NCBI GenBank assembly: GCA_009733775.1
Contig: WOGZ01000122.1
Span: forward strand, 1 to 64,000
Length of the DNA: 64,000 nucleotides
From: Alectoria sarmentosa
Lineage: Eukaryota; Ascomycota; Lecanoromycetes; Lecanorales; Parmeliaceae
Direction of reading: 5' to 3'
The notes under the pieces: model-generated
The model's input: the letters and a program-made list of their open reading frames with translations, nothing else
What the model was told of the DNA's origin: nothing
Databases searched by the model: none
Made by a program: the position numbers and the translations under genes
In this document: in pieces, positions 44,781 to 57,243 of the stretch
Position numbering within the stretch: the first letter of the stretch is position 1
Layout of the letters: every line of letters begins with the position of its first letter

Positions 44781-47327
44781 ATGGTCCAAACTACCTGTCG
44801 AACTCGCATCAACGGCGACTCTACCTTCATGACGAAGAATCATTGCTCACAATTCATGCGGTGGCCTCCCCCGCCCCTGCAAGACACTGTGACCATGCCT
44901 TGGGACCTTGATCGATTTCAAGGCAAGAACATAAAGTTGCCAAAGAACATATTTCGGAATTTGGAGACCAGACCAAATCCATCTTTTCCTTCTCGCCTCT
45001 TCACAATACCTCTAGACATTCTTGAACACCTCCTTGACCGAATGACAAAGAGAGATGCTTTCCAACTTTCGCAAACATGCAAAAACTTCATGTGGCATCC
45101 TATTGTCTTGAAAGCAATATTCCGTGAACCAATCAGCATTGCAGAGATTGGAAAGTGGTATCGACATTTGCCCGATTGTGGGATGAATACGAAGATGATG
45201 GTGGGTCCTCCGGTCACATGGGGTATCAATGCATCTACAGGACCCTTGGTGCGCCGCCTGGCGGTACCTGAATGGATCTCTGAGCAGGACATCCGCAACC
45301 TAACTGCTAATTGCCCTGACCTGCATGCCCTCGACTTCACGGAATTCTTCGAATCTGTACCTCATGCATTGGGGTGGGAATCTGAAGAGGACTCAGACGA
45401 GGACTCAGACGGTGACGAGGAACAAGGCGACTTGAAATACTGGCCGTCGATGCTCGACCGCTGTCCTGACCTATTCGCGAATCTTAGATCTATCCATCTT
45501 CCCTATGGCTGCTGGAGAACGGTATTTAGCCGACTGCATAGCTACCAACAAACCCATACAGCCTGCCTGCCCAAGTTGTTACACCTGGCTAATAATCTCC
45601 AGAGTTTGGAGCTTTCCTGCCAACAAGAGCGAAAAATAGAAGCATCTCCAGAAACCCGCCGGGAGGTTTCAGCAAAGCTTCTTGCAGAAATCTTGGACAA
45701 CGTTAGCAGAGGACTCACCACTCTTGCTTTATACTACTCCGAGTCCACCATTGACAACCTTGATAGCTTCATACAGCCACTGTCAATATTTCCCAATTTA
45801 CGAACCATCAAACTTTCCCTCCATCGCGATCTCCTCATGTACGAGAGGGACTCGTCATTCAGGTACGGCTTCAATTCTATCACAGCTCCCGTTTTGTTTA
45901 GTCCAACAAGAGACTACGAGCACGACACAGCCTCCGTCTTACAATACCTTTCCACGATCAAGAAGATCAATGATCGAGGACGATTCTCGCTAGTCTCTAG
46001 TGACTGCGGAGAGGATTATCATTCGACGCTCAGAGATTACTACGGACTTTGCCGCACAGAGCTCATTCATGGGCCCCGTTCCGACCTTTGGACTCCAGTC
46101 TGGACTTGGAATGACCGCTTGGATTGGGTCAAAGGCCATCAGAATCACCCTTCAGTCGAATTCCTAGAAGTCGGGAAATGCCGTGCACTTTTCAAGGAAC
46201 TAACTAAATCACGGATTCCCGTATCCGTGGTGCTTGAACCGCTCACCGTTTCCTTTGGCGCCTTTTTCGCCAGTCTCTGGGAGGAAGGAGTTTCGCATGG
46301 ACGCTACGGCGGAAGTGACAATGCAGGCACCGTGTTGAACGGATGTTCTCAATCTCTGCCGGGCAATGGAGCGATCACTCCATCAACTCGCGATCTTGGA
46401 AGACAGCCCAAACAACATTTCATACAGCGGAGAGTCTTGACTACGATCACGTTGAAGCATCCTTCGTCGAGTCACAGCATTCCCACACAGCTTGACGACC
46501 AACGTCAACGGACGGTCTCAGTCGATCTTGCCGCATTCGAAGACACGCCTACTTACAGTGACTACAAAGACAGTCTTGGATTTCGTTCTTTGGTACTGGC
46601 AGCCTGGGTTTCTCAAAAGCAAAAGAGCCTACAAGGGAAGCAAAGAGGAAACGCAGCCAAGAGCAACATGAAACCTTTCATCAATTCAGCTGCTCCTGAT
46701 ATTGTCGACGCGAAAACTGAAATCCCCGATCCTATCTGGCGGTTGAGCGAGATCGGAGACCTGGTTGACGATCTTCGCTTAATTTGGCACCGAAGTTTTG
46801 CATATCTATACACCAAGCTGTCCTTCGAGCACTGCGACCCGAACCCTGATTGGGCCGAATGGTCTAAGCGCATGCACAAGTGTAAAATGCACCTGCGGGG
46901 CAGACTATGGCGAGAGGCAGAGCACACCGCGCTTCTTCTCCGACGCATACCGGTCGACTTCCCACGCTTGACTCGACTTGCCCTTTACATACCTACGGGC
47001 CTCTACCCGCATCACGATCAGACTTTTATCAATCACGCACTCCCTGGTACAGGTTGGACCGTCAAGCATTACGGGTCAGTGGGTTGCGTTTCGCCAATCC
47101 CGAGTCTAGACGGGCCTTGTTTGAAGCTTGCAGATGATATTTGTCCGTTCATCCGCCGTGTTTTCACCAGACCAACACCAACCGACGACCCCTCCGCAGT
47201 CATTATTCATGATGAAGAGTGGCACAAGACGAAGCGGCCGCTATTCGATCTTGATGGCGAGTACAAGAGCATGGAGCAGCTTCTCACGGAACCTCTCCAG
47301 GAAAACTACACGAAGGAAAATGACTGA
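44781..47327 (+). CDS. F-box-type protein, single exon (848 aa)
   Basis: An unbroken 848-residue frame. Residues 73-114 (LFTIPLDILEHLLDRMTKRD, then CKNFMWHPIVL) fit an F-box: the L/I-P-x-D/E-I/L-L pattern, followed by a helix with Cys/Trp. An acidic stretch (SEEDSDEDSDGDEE) lies near residue 205. After it come leucine-rich segments (NNLQSLELSC, FPNLRTIKLSL, FPRLTRLALYI) of the sort that form LRR-like substrate-binding surfaces. F-box proteins link Skp1/cullin ubiquitin ligases to targets; the target here is unknown. Met26 and Met39 are alternative starts, and I keep the first ATG because the frame is open and nothing contradicts it. No intron is needed. Confidence 0.8.
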   Translation: MVQTTCRTRINGDSTFMTKNHCSQFMRWPPPPLQDTVTMPWDLDRFQGKNIKLPKNIFRNLETRPNPSFPSRLFTIPLDILEHLLDRMTKRDAFQLSQTCKNFMWHPIVLKAIFREPISIAEIGKWYRHLPDCGMNTKMMVGPPVTWGINASTGPLVRRLAVPEWISEQDIRNLTANCPDLHALDFTEFFESVPHALGWESEEDSDEDSDGDEEQGDLKYWPSMLDRCPDLFANLRSIHLPYGCWRTVFSRLHSYQQTHTACLPKLLHLANNLQSLELSCQQERKIEASPETRREVSAKLLAEILDNVSRGLTTLALYYSESTIDNLDSFIQPLSIFPNLRTIKLSLHRDLLMYERDSSFRYGFNSITAPVLFSPTRDYEHDTASVLQYLSTIKKINDRGRFSLVSSDCGEDYHSTLRDYYGLCRTELIHGPRSDLWTPVWTWNDRLDWVKGHQNHPSVEFLEVGKCRALFKELTKSRIPVSVVLEPLTVSFGAFFASLWEEGVSHGRYGGSDNAGTVLNGCSQSLPGNGAITPSTRDLGRQPKQHFIQRRVLTTITLKHPSSSHSIPTQLDDQRQRTVSVDLAAFEDTPTYSDYKDSLGFRSLVLAAWVSQKQKSLQGKQRGNAAKSNMKPFINSAAPDIVDAKTEIPDPIWRLSEIGDLVDDLRLIWHRSFAYLYTKLSFEHCDPNPDWAEWSKRMHKCKMHLRGRLWREAEHTALLLRRIPVDFPRLTRLALYIPTGLYPHHDQTFINHALPGTGWTVKHYGSVGCVSPIPSLDGPCLKLADDICPFIRRVFTRPTPTDDPSAVIIHDEEWHKTKRPLFDLDGEYKSMEQLLTEPLQENYTKEND

Positions 47328-50300
47328 CGGAGAACGAGATAGGTGTCCAGACAGTAGATAGAGGCTATGAGACAGGTAGGAGAATGTGTGCAACCATGGC
47401 ATTCTTTCTCTGCCTTATGGTGTCGCTGAATTTGGAACAATCAGGCTTGATTTCTTCTTGATCCAGTACTCCTGCACCCGCTCTCTCTCGCTTTGTACTG
47501 CGCCAGCAGTCTTTGGCAAAAGCATCTTCTCGGATGATCCTTCTTCATATCGCAGTACCAATCATTATCCCCCCGACCCCCATTCCTCCATTCCTCCCTC
47601 CCAGCCGATAAAACATAACAATCCGACATCTTCCTCCCTCCCTCCCTCTTCCACAACAAATCACAACAAAACACTCCAAACCCATGCCCACAACCAAAAG
47701 CACAGATCCCCCAAGCGCCAAGAAGGCGTAGAACATATGTCGTGTCCACGTACGTAGGGTTAGGACTGGTGCCAGCGCTGGCTGGTCAGGACTTTTGATG
47801 TCGACCTCCCCAAAAGAGTCTTGAACTTCACAAGTGTACGGTGGGAACCGGAGACGATACGTACGCTGGGAATGCGCATCTCATGTGTTGCATCAAATCA
47901 TCCACGAGACCGTGCAAGCCAGATGAAATTGCTCCGTGAGGTATGTAGCTGCCACTGACGTCACCATATCTCTTCGTCCCCTCTTGTTTCTCGTGTAAAA
48001 ATGTTGGCAAAATGGGAGAATCGCGTGCAGCTCGCCATGTTTGATACAAATTCTTTTGAGATAGATGATGACAGCGAGATACCCTTCACCTTGGGGTAGG
48101 TACTTCTGGCGATCGCAGCTACGTTAGTACATACCTCAAAGATGTTCGCGCGGCGCTAAGATTTTAGGTTGGCTGTATTAGCACGTGCACAAAGGTCCGG
48201 AGTTCTTGGCGTTGAGAAAATCGCACAAAGGTCTATCTACTGCACCACCCAGTCACAACCCTTAATTGAGGGTAGCCATGTGGCGAAGGGCTCTGCGACC
48301 GTGTCTTGGAAGCGCATAGATTGGAGTTTAGGGACTTCTATGGGCGCCAAATTGGGCTCGGGTCGTGCGCGATTCCGAAGCAGGGCTCAGCGCACTGTCC
48401 AGGTATGTATCCCTTTAGGTGGGGTGTTATCCGAGGTCTGAGCGCAGGAGTCTGCGCGGGTGCAGCATTTTCGGTGTCAACCTCCCTCACAGAGCCATCA
48501 TAAAGTACCTGAACGATAGATTTCCTACGTAACATACAACATATACTTTTACTTTTCTTACCATTCATTCAATTTGCCCTTGATTCCAAAACCCTCGGGT
48601 TTCAAAGCGCCTTGTGACATTTCTTGAAGCTTGATGGAACTCCGGATCGTCTCTAGGATTCGGCAGTCAGCTGTGTCGATGGCACCACAATACTTGTAAG
48701 ATCAAGAGCCTACTCTGATCTGAACGTTGGCTCGAAATTCTTCCATTCCCTCGTTATCTCCTCCATCATCAAATGCCTCAATCTCAGCCTTCTTGCTGCT
48801 GGTGGGAACACGCGGCCTCTCAAGACGTCCCTAATATCGTACCCTGATGGAGGGATGCGTGGGTGTTGCTGATCTTTCTGACCAATACCAGTGATACACG
48901 ACCCAGTAGCGGGCCCTGCGGCTGACCCCGTGGTCGTGCGTTTGGGTACCCTGACTGTAATACTCTCAGCACGAGAGTATATCTACATACTCAAGCTATA
49001 GCTACTTGAAAGCAAGGAAGTAGCTGACCCAGACAGGATTGTTGTGGTCGTCTCCAGAGCGTCTAAAATCGAGCTCCACGAATACATAGAAAGGCACCCT
49101 ACAGAGCGTACAGTATTCTTCGTGCAGAGGCCCACAATGTTCTTCGTCCGGAGGCCCCTCACCATAGATCCTGGATAAGTATTCGCTATCTATCATTATT
49201 GAATGTCAATGGACTTTTTGCAAAAGAGAATAAGTCCTTCGAAGGGCTTTTCTGTCGGCGAGGCAGTGAAATGAAGAGAAGAGGAAGGTTGATTTGGTTG
49301 CACACGGATTCGCCCCTCAGGCCGAGATAACCAAGCTAAGGATCGGTCACGTATTACTGGTTTGGAAATTATGTGAATGAAATCCGACACTCGCGACCGC
49401 TTGATCATTGCAAGCCTCCCAAGCTCCGAAGGATCCTCCCCCACTTTCTGAATGGGAGGTCCGGACGTTTCAGGTGGAATACGTTGGATCCGATGGGGTG
49501 CGCATCATGACGCAACGCTAAGTAATCGAGAGGTTTTTGAACACACTAAACCAGGGACTTGTCTGGGCACGTACCTTGAGTGCTCGCTCACGGCAATCCT
49601 TGGTTGTTACCTACATAGGCGCAACAGATGGTCATTGCATTAAAGAGCGAAACGGGCCCATTCTATGGGTACTCTTTCTATGCACGTGAGCGCTTAGAGA
49701 ATTCCAGCTCCTCCCTTTTCTTTTTGATAAATCGGCCTTGAAAGGCGAAACGGCATGTTTAAAATTGAGCCTCTACTGTCCCACACTCCAGACTGTCGTC
49801 TTTCGAAGTAATGAAAGAGCTCCGTCTAAGTGCAAAAGCTTTGTTTCGGTGACTCTATGAAAGCTGAGAGCCGCGAATGAGAGACGAAGACCCAGTTTCT
49901 TTGTTATCGACAAGATGTACAGGTTTGGCAACGGAATATCCGCCAGAGTCTTTTCACAGTCCCACGGTGTCTCATTGCCACACTTCCAGCAGCACATGAG
50001 TTTAGATACATGCCTTCTCCCTGAAACGACACTCTACAGAACGCACCCTTCTGCAGGTGTCCAGATCGGCTTCGCCGCAGTATGGTCCCTTTTCATTCGT
50101 GGCTCACATGATGCCGAAGCCTTATCAGTACATTGCAGGTCTAAGGCCCTGTCGCACTCGTTATGACGTGCGTCAGAAGGGTCATATGCCATCCCGTCCC
50201 ATACCCACCTCAAAAACTTACAGCATTCCTCTATACCCCACCTCTATACCCCTCCCATCACTCGTAGCTACCGTCTGTATCGGGCTCGGCATTGTAGTAT

Positions 50301-51827
50301 TCGCACTCGTCGCCGCCGCCGCCTGCCTTGTCACACTTGCACTCGCACTCGCCCTCACATCCCCCATGCTCCCATGAATTCCCCATCGCCCAACAGCCTC
50401 GATCCTCGTCACGCTCGCGCTAACACTCACAACCGTCTGCGCCGACACAAAGGCAACGCACTGGCTCACAAACCCATCATCGAGCCGGAGATACGATGCA
50501 AGATTCGATCGCGTTGAGGATATCGTGGATATGCTCGATTATTCCCGCGGCTTCGTTTGCATTCTCGTCAGAGTCCGTTGCGCCGCGTGAACTGATTGTT
50601 TCGCCAGCGCGCGTCAATGCGCTTGGGCAGGGATAGCTGGTGCAGCCGGATAATTGGTGCCGTCAATTGGGTCGTCGTCGGATGGATCGCCGGCTGCGTC
50701 GTCCCCTGGTGCATTGTCGCCGGCCGTACCATTACCTGCTGCGCCGTCACCAGCATCTCCAGCGTCGGAGGCTACGTGTGGTAGGAGGGGCGCCACGGAG
50801 TGTGTGAGGTGATGCACCTAGGAGCAACAGGGCGAGGAGGAGGCGCTTGTTGATGTGAGGGGGACAGTTCGACGTCCTCTTTTTATGGCCCTTATCGACG
50901 ACTATTGGCAGCATGGATTGACAAATCAACACAAAACCCAATAAAGCATCCGTATCAGACACGCGTTCCAGACATCAAAAGACAATGCTTTACAACCCAC
51001 AATCCTGAGCAAAATGCGTAATGCAGACCGAGACAAAAAGCTGAAACGCCATTCTCATGCAAATACATGCAAGCATCTTAAAACAGGACACATGATTTCG
51101 TTGATGTCCTTTGAAAACGCGCCAAGCAAGCGCAGCCGTTCTCGTTTATTTCAGCTCCGAGATTGTCTTTTGATGGGTTTATTCGGCTGTGTGGGAGGAT
51201 TGTGATCCTGGCAACACTGGTCTCCGCATTCTTCGGGAGACCATTCTCCAGAATTTGGATACAGATGAGGTGGCTCTGCGATGGACAATGTAGGATATTA
51301 CGCATTGCAGAGACACCAACTCGACCCAGGAGATTCATCCGCGATCAAAGTTGAGAGTACCAAGAACAGATTTGGGGCCACTGTAGGGACAGGACCTCTT
51401 TTTTTACGGAAATAGTCGCCCTTCGTTGTTGTTGGAGGAGGTATTCGGTTCGTATTAGGTTCGATTCCTTATGGCGCTGGTACAATGGTGTTGCGGCGCT
51501 TCTTGTTTTCTTTCGTAGCCTCGTAGCGGCTTTGAAGTGAAAGATTTGGTTTTCGAGCATCGGAACCCCCTCTACACAAAGATTAGTTCTTAATAATAGT
51601 TCTAAATGTCAATCATTGCTTAGGAATCCTGCTTTAGATCTGACCCTCATTGCTGTATACTCTGTCACCCTCCGAGAGTGGTGATGTCTTCCTGGCTTAT
51701 GAGTGCTTGCATACGCGAATGCATACGTCACACACACACAGATGAGGGTATACAAATAACCTAAGTAGTGATTGGGCTGTTTCAACGCCAGGGCTAACAA
51801 CGAATAGCGACCTGAACAGGCATATCC
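47328..51827. other. Long gene-poor spacer
   Basis: No gene could be supported in 4.5 kb. A pyrimidine-rich CCCTCCCTCC run is near 47635-47650. Around 50.2-50.9 kb there is a GC-richer patch with Ala/Gly/Asp-rich minus frames (50614-50817) and a hydrophobic plus frame ending at 50377, possibly low-complexity coding. I could not find a start, signal peptide and splice set that agree. Confidence 0.4.
51608..51725. repeat. Dispersed repeat, copy 1
   Basis: GTCAATCATTGC, then AGGAATCCTGCTTTA, then CTCTGTCACCC and GAGAGTGGTGATG align with 61257-61395 in the same orientation with scattered, mostly transition, differences. No coding frame is shared. Confidence 0.65.
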
Positions 51828-52967
51828 TCATACCCCAGCGCTAATAAAACTCCCATGTCTGTATGATATTGACCTGAAATAAATTGAAGCTATATACAGG
51901 CGTGGGTGAATGGGATAAGAATGCAGTGGCTCTGAAAGAGATGCAATCATATTAAGAGCTATTGTCTGGTGTAGGACAAACATATATATCACTCCATCAG
52001 GACACGTGTCTCCTGCTATGACCGCTTTTTTGAAACGTTCCATGCAATGGGCCATGGCCACCGTGCTCTGACCTCCTATGCAGCTCTCTAACCCACAGTC
52101 ACGCTGTAGCGACCATTCTCTTATGACCTTTTCTTGACGAGATTTGTGACAAAGTCTTGGATAGGGAAGTGAAGGCAAAAGGTCATAATAGCGGATCACA
52201 ATAACTCCAAGGCCTCGAAGACCGCTCAGACACCGACTTCTCATGATGACGAGGATGATAACGATAACGATACCGGCAAGCCCATGCTCGCAAACAACAA
52301 TATTAGTTCTCTTGAGAGCAAAGTTCATGAGGTCTGCGAGTGCTGCAAGCTTAAACACCTACCACCATGCTATCACCAGCATCCAAAACTAGAACCGTCC
52401 ACCTGGATATACCATGCCCCCCAACGAAGACCTATCCATAAAACACGCCCATGTAACATAGGCGTACGCCATACCCAAAAACATGCCAAAACAACAAACC
52501 GAACAGCGTGACGAACTGGGGGATGTTTGCCATACAGGTTCGTTCTGTGTTCTTTGTTAGTCATGTCGTCTTCTACCCATGGGCTCACTTCATAGATCAT
52601 ACATGCTTCTAAGCATTCATCCACTGCACTCTTTGAGACATTTTCCCTCTTCTCCAGGGAAGTTTCGCATACAGAAGAGAACGATTCGAGAAGCCTCCGC
52701 ATTGTGATGGAAAAGACTCGTCGAACCCCGTACTGCAAACTCTTCATGTCTTTCTCGATTTCTACTCCACTCGTCCCTTGCGAATGTTTTCTCTTTTGGT
52801 AATTTTGCCAGAGCTTTGGCTGTAAGACGTTCCATCAAGACGAAAGGAGATTGTTGGGCTTGCCTGAAGAACGTATGGAGAGGACATTTGTATTGCTGAG
52901 AGTGCTGATCAGATTCTTCGAAGATAATTTTATGAAAGTCTTGACGACAAAATGCCAGATAGCACAT
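51828..52967 (-). pseudogene. Unrecognised coding-like region with a frame break
   Basis: The upstream part (52967 to about 52745) reads CYLAFCRQDFHKIIFEESDQ and SPFVLMERLTAKALAKLPKE, ending EWSRNRE. Then the coding-like frame moves by one base to KDMKSLQYGVRRVFSITMRR...AVDECLEACMIYEVSP and a hydrophobic HAVRFVVLACFWVW. A further frame (51828-52358) contains another hydrophobic stretch (GIVIVIILVIM). It may be a membrane protein gene with introns or a frameshifted remnant; no family is recognised. Confidence 0.3.
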
Positions 52968-53059
52968 TCATAATCTTTTATAATTCCAGTGGTTTTAGTC
53001 TTATTGCAAATCCAATTCCTTGGCAGTCCTCCTTGGCAGCCGTCCTTGGCAGTCGTTCG

Positions 53060-53145
53060 CAGTCCTCTCCGCCAGTCCTCTCGCCAGTCCTCTCGCCAGT
53101 CCTCTCGCCAGTCCTCTCGCCAGTCCTCTCGCGCCCAGTCCTCTT
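53060..53145. repeat. 12-bp tandem repeat
   Basis: Five near-perfect copies of CGCCAGTCCTCT, with degenerate relatives upstream (GGCAGTCCTCCTTGGCAGCC near 53020) and downstream (CCCAGTCATCT). All three plus frames are open across it, giving Ser/Gln/Arg-, Val/Leu/Ser- or Ala/Ser/Pro-rich repeats, so apparent ORFs here are a by-product of the repeat. Confidence 0.85.
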
Positions 53146-53528
53146 CAACCCAGTCATCTCCTAGCCGGAGACGTGCTCCCCAGCCAATCAGGAAAAAGTC
53201 GAAGTCGCTGGCTGACCTTACTGTAAACAGGACGCATATCTAGCACCCTTCCAGGACGCAAAGCAAGGCTACCTGGTGGTTGCCTAAAGATTATATTGGA
53301 AACGTATATAGAGAACCCAACTCCATCGAGTGTCTAACGACAGAAAATACTAGCCATATTCTGTTTCATCAACTCAGAACAACAAAGCGCTGTCGACCCG
53401 CGACTATGAATATCAAATCTTTCTACATGCACATTTCGTTCCTAGATCTTGGCACAGCAATACACCAAGGTACCCTTCCCCTCATCACTCATCATGACAT
53501 CTCGCATAGAAGCCGTAACAGCAAGTCA

Positions 53529-54956
53529 TCATGCACTTGGTACTTTGGAAATCCACCCATCTAGCTTTGCGTTGGTGATGTCGTTGGCATTTCTCTTTGC
53601 ATCTTTTGGCGGCAACTCTCTCGACTCTTTCGGGTGAGTTAATTCCACATGCCTTCTTCGATTATCAGCGCGGCTGATGAATTCCCCGCAGGGTGACCCG
53701 TCCTTATCGATAGAACACTGGTAAGACCAGTTTTGGCCACCGGAATGCTCGTTACGCATGTGCCTTCTGAGGCTGCTTTTCTGACTCTCAGAAGTGCCAT
53801 AATAGGCTGGTTTGCGCTCACAATCTGGATCGTCATCGCAAATGTTGCATGTGTTCACTGAAGACCCAGAGGAGAGCGGATGATCAGGACGATGACCAGC
53901 GCCACGACGAGAATATGGTGCTGTGTTAGACGCAGCGCAAGAACCTGTTTTCCTCAATACAGTATGAGACCCGAAGAACATGGGAGTTGATGGGCCGTTG
54001 GGAGAATAGCTATCGAGATCATCGGAGTTGCGTGGGAACCCTACGTTCTGCGTATCGCCTCCCCCTGCGTGTGTCTGGTCTACCTCTGCGCAAAAACTTT
54101 CGTAGGTCTTGTAAAAAGATTCATCCATGAGGGACAAGTCAATACCTGGAGCCGTGTATGGATTTGCTTTGTTTCCCATCTCCTGTGAGTCTGAGCATTG
54201 CCTGCCAGAACTGATGTTATTGCCCACGGTCGTCCGATTCCAAGACTGGACGTCAACGTCTCCACCGGCTTCATGATTGTTAGTGGCTGAATGAACACGA
54301 AGTGATTCTCTCATACCGTCTGGTTCGGAACCCCCGCCTGTGATATCAGCTCGATACTGGCGTGGAAAGTCGTTCCGTGGATCGAGGCCAGGCAAAGCAA
54401 TTGATTGGTACATGGTACTTTGCTCAGTGCGGGGCTTTTGTGCCTGACTGTAGCCATATCTATCAAAGCTGGGATCGTAGGACTCCAGGGAAGACCCTTG
54501 CACGTTCTGACGACTGAGACCATCCATTGGAATCCAATCAGAATTGCCTCCATTGAGATTGCGCAAGTGTTCACCCAAAACCGGACCTCCCACTCCTCTG
54601 AGAGAAGCGGTGTCGAATCTCTCGGTGTGTCTCTGATATGGAACAGGATGACCGTTCGGGGTAGTCGTTGTGAGGTGGTACGAAGGTAGAGATTGTTGGT
54701 GTACAGCTTGACTATGTGCATACTGCTGGTGTGAAGGGGGTTGTAGAAACGCCGAACTTGGTAGGTATTCATCCGGAGCGTATCGGAAAGCTGGCGGGGA
54801 CTGGACCTGTTGTGATGATGGCGCTGACTGTTGATAGAATCCAGAGTCTTGCGGAGGATGTAGAGGATAGGGTTGCTGCGATGAAGTCGCGGGCGGCGGT
54901 TGGGGTCTTCCAGATGCCATGATCTGAGCTCTAGGGTATCCGTGGTACTGCGACAT
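53529..54956 (-). CDS. Zinc-finger-like putative transcriptional regulator (475 aa)
   Basis: A single intact exon. The first ~350 residues are low-complexity and disordered (Gln-, Pro- and Ser-rich), as in many fungal transcription factors. Residues 368-442 form a paired zinc-finger-like module. CNIC with DPDC, then SQKSSLRRHMRNEH, makes the first finger; YQCSIDKDGSPCGEFISR with RRRHVELTHP makes the second. The spacing matches degenerate C2H2 fingers seen in Pezizomycotina proteins. The protein is likely nuclear and DNA-binding; targets are unknown. It points away from the STAND gene and has no obvious partner nearby. ATG 54956 precedes MSQYHGYPR and is the first in frame. A second Met (ASGRP follows) lies 12 residues on and is a possible alternative. 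Confidence 0.82.
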   Translation of the reverse strand: MSQYHGYPRAQIMASGRPQPPPATSSQQPYPLHPPQDSGFYQQSAPSSQQVQSPPAFRYAPDEYLPSSAFLQPPSHQQYAHSQAVHQQSLPSYHLTTTTPNGHPVPYQRHTERFDTASLRGVGGPVLGEHLRNLNGGNSDWIPMDGLSRQNVQGSSLESYDPSFDRYGYSQAQKPRTEQSTMYQSIALPGLDPRNDFPRQYRADITGGGSEPDGMRESLRVHSATNNHEAGGDVDVQSWNRTTVGNNISSGRQCSDSQEMGNKANPYTAPGIDLSLMDESFYKTYESFCAEVDQTHAGGGDTQNVGFPRNSDDLDSYSPNGPSTPMFFGSHTVLRKTGSCAASNTAPYSRRGAGHRPDHPLSSGSSVNTCNICDDDPDCERKPAYYGTSESQKSSLRRHMRNEHSGGQNWSYQCSIDKDGSPCGEFISRADNRRRHVELTHPKESRELPPKDAKRNANDITNAKLDGWISKVPSA

Positions 54957-57243
54957 GGAAGAAACGTTACATGAGATGCCGTTTTCGTACCGTGTGGTAG
55001 GAGGAGCAGTATAGGGATTGCCTGTATGGAACTAGTCGTAATGATGCGGGAGCTGAGGTACTGCAGTCGAGTTTATATGTTGAGTAGCTTGCGATTGTAG
55101 CTGTAGATGGTGAAGTGGAGCTGTCAAGACGTAGAAATGTTTCCAAAATATGCGATGGTTTATCTCGTGGGCAATGTAACTTGCGGTGCAAATTCTCGGA
55201 CGGAAGGTGACACGAGGTTTTGTAGAAGAGAGCTTCTGAGGGTCTCAGAGGCAGAGGAAAGGCTCAGAGGGCAGAGGGCAGCGGAGGAAAATGTTGAGGC
55301 GGAGGGCAGAAAAGACGTGTGGGGGGCATTTTAAAAGCAAGGGATCTTTGCGGTACATTTAAATCCTTCTGTCGAGTTTGCGTAACCTGTTCCTCTTTGT
55401 GTGAAATGTTGACCCAATCGGGCAATTATGCCAGCATTTAGGCGCGGATCGTCGAGTCCTCCGCTCCCGCTCATCATGAAAGACCAAGGAGGACTGTATG
55501 CCAAGACGTATTAAAAGTATCCAGATCAACACTTTATTTGCGAACGTCAGCCAGCGAAATGCTCAAACTTCATCCAAGAATCAGTGTAGGAGAGGACTTC
55601 CCTTGCTCTTGTAGTATTCTATCGAAATCATGTACATTTTCGGAGCAGCGCTGAGGCATAGGCAAGGCCCAGAGACATTTCCTAAGCGATTGGTGACTCT
55701 AAGGGCCTGAACTTGATCATCGTATCAGTACTTAGACCACGTTCGGTATTGAAGATTCTCGAAAAGCTCTGCTGCAGTAGCGGCAACAGAGTACACAAAA
55801 TCCCGTGAGACGTAAGTAGTGCACCATGATGATGGATTGTACGAATCACCATCTGAACTAAGAGTTCTCCGGGCAGTTCAGAAGGAAAAGGTTTTCCGCA
55901 GTGCTACGACGACCCGGTCGCCGCCCCACAGCTACCCCGCAAGTTGATCCACAATCATTGACGGACGGTCTCCATTGCAATCGATAATGTGGTACTCCAA
56001 CTCGTTCTGGTCGTAGTATGATAGTGGCAAGAGCTGCGGTCCTGGGAGATGTCAACGAGGCTTTCCATGCGCTGCGTTCGCAGTCGTAGGTGATCGTTTT
56101 GCCAATCTTGTAAGATAGAGATGAGTCGGGGTCTAAGGCCCAAGTGTGAAATCTGCCAGCAGCGGAGCGATTGACTTCTCAAATTTTGCAGCAGCTTGGA
56201 GCTTATGCGCTGTGGGGAAGGTCCTCCCAAAAGCTTTGAGAATGATGGGTAGCATAGCCTTTAGTCCATCTGAGGGAGGAGCGTCCTCACACGTACTTAT
56301 TAAAGGCAGAAAATCTTAGGAGGGTCGGGTACACGGTCCATTCGGTTTCGGGGCTGAGAAAGAGCAGCATTTCGCCGATCTAATTGGAAGCTTGTCAAAG
56401 GATAGAGGAGAGAGCGTCATCAGATGTAACCCTATAGTCAGAAAATTCAAGGGGGGTCGGCTACACTATCCATCCGCCTTCGGAGTTGAGGAAAGGCAGC
56501 AATTCGTCAATAGATTGGAATTGAGATAAGCTGACAGAAACGTGCCTCCTCGGCCACATGCAAGGAGACTTAATCATAAGCCTGCTCGCCCGCATTTTTA
56601 CGTGTTGTCGGTTGATTAATCTCGCCTATGGATAAGGTACTTACGGTGTCATAGCCCCATCTCATACGACAAATTTCCATCAATCGAGAATGCGGTTCAA
56701 GCCTTAAATCTTCCGCTGTAATAACGTCCAGTAGCTCTGTACGTAAATCAACCCTGGTGCTCCACAACCTCGATTGATCATTGCTTTGAGGACATCGATG
56801 TGTGCTTTGTATGTGCCTCAAGAGCTTCTTGTTGCCTGATACGATCCTCATACTTCTCTGCGTTAGTGGGAATAAATATATAACTGTACACGAGGAAGGT
56901 GGGGCCGACGCATAATACTTCAACGATCAATATTCTCATGGCTCTTAAAATGGGCTCAGCTCCTCCTTTCCTTTTTTCATTAGATAGTATTCGCGTGCGG
57001 GAGCCTTTTGAACGAAATGCGCTGCTTTTTTGTCATCCAAAGAGGGGTCGGTGGATCTTGTGCTTGTGACTCCAAGTAGTGTCCCAAATTACTACTATTA
57101 GTGAAGGATGAGCATACAACAAGATTGATGAGAGCCGCCCCGCCAACATCAAGATGAACGATACAGATCTAGATTTGAGAATTCTTCAGTTGCATGCAGT
57201 CAAATGAGTAGGGGGCGAAAAGGCTCACTTTTGTTTCATCACC
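54957..57243. other. Gene-poor spacer
   Basis: Promoter of the zinc-finger gene at the left. A 117-codon minus frame (56570-56923) is isolated and unrecognised. Two similar blocks (near 56310 and 56445) share GGAGGGTCGG/GGGGGGTCGG, a TACAC(G/T)(G/A)TCCAT core and a TTCGG-x-G(C/T)TGAG(A/G)AAAG motif about 135 bp apart, suggesting a decayed duplication. Confidence 0.45.

Noticed and set aside
50057..50377. Hydrophobic plus frame ending in an Ala/Leu/Val-rich tail
   Set aside because: The tail comes from a GC-rich CTCGCACTCGC-like stretch; no consistent start or splice signals, so not called a membrane protein.
51455..51475. GTTCGATTCC resembling a tRNA T-arm
   Set aside because: The flanking bases do not form the T stem or an acceptor stem, and no anticodon arm was found upstream.
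53020..53243. Three overlapping plus-strand frames
   Set aside because: They are open only because the 12-bp repeat lacks stops in any frame.
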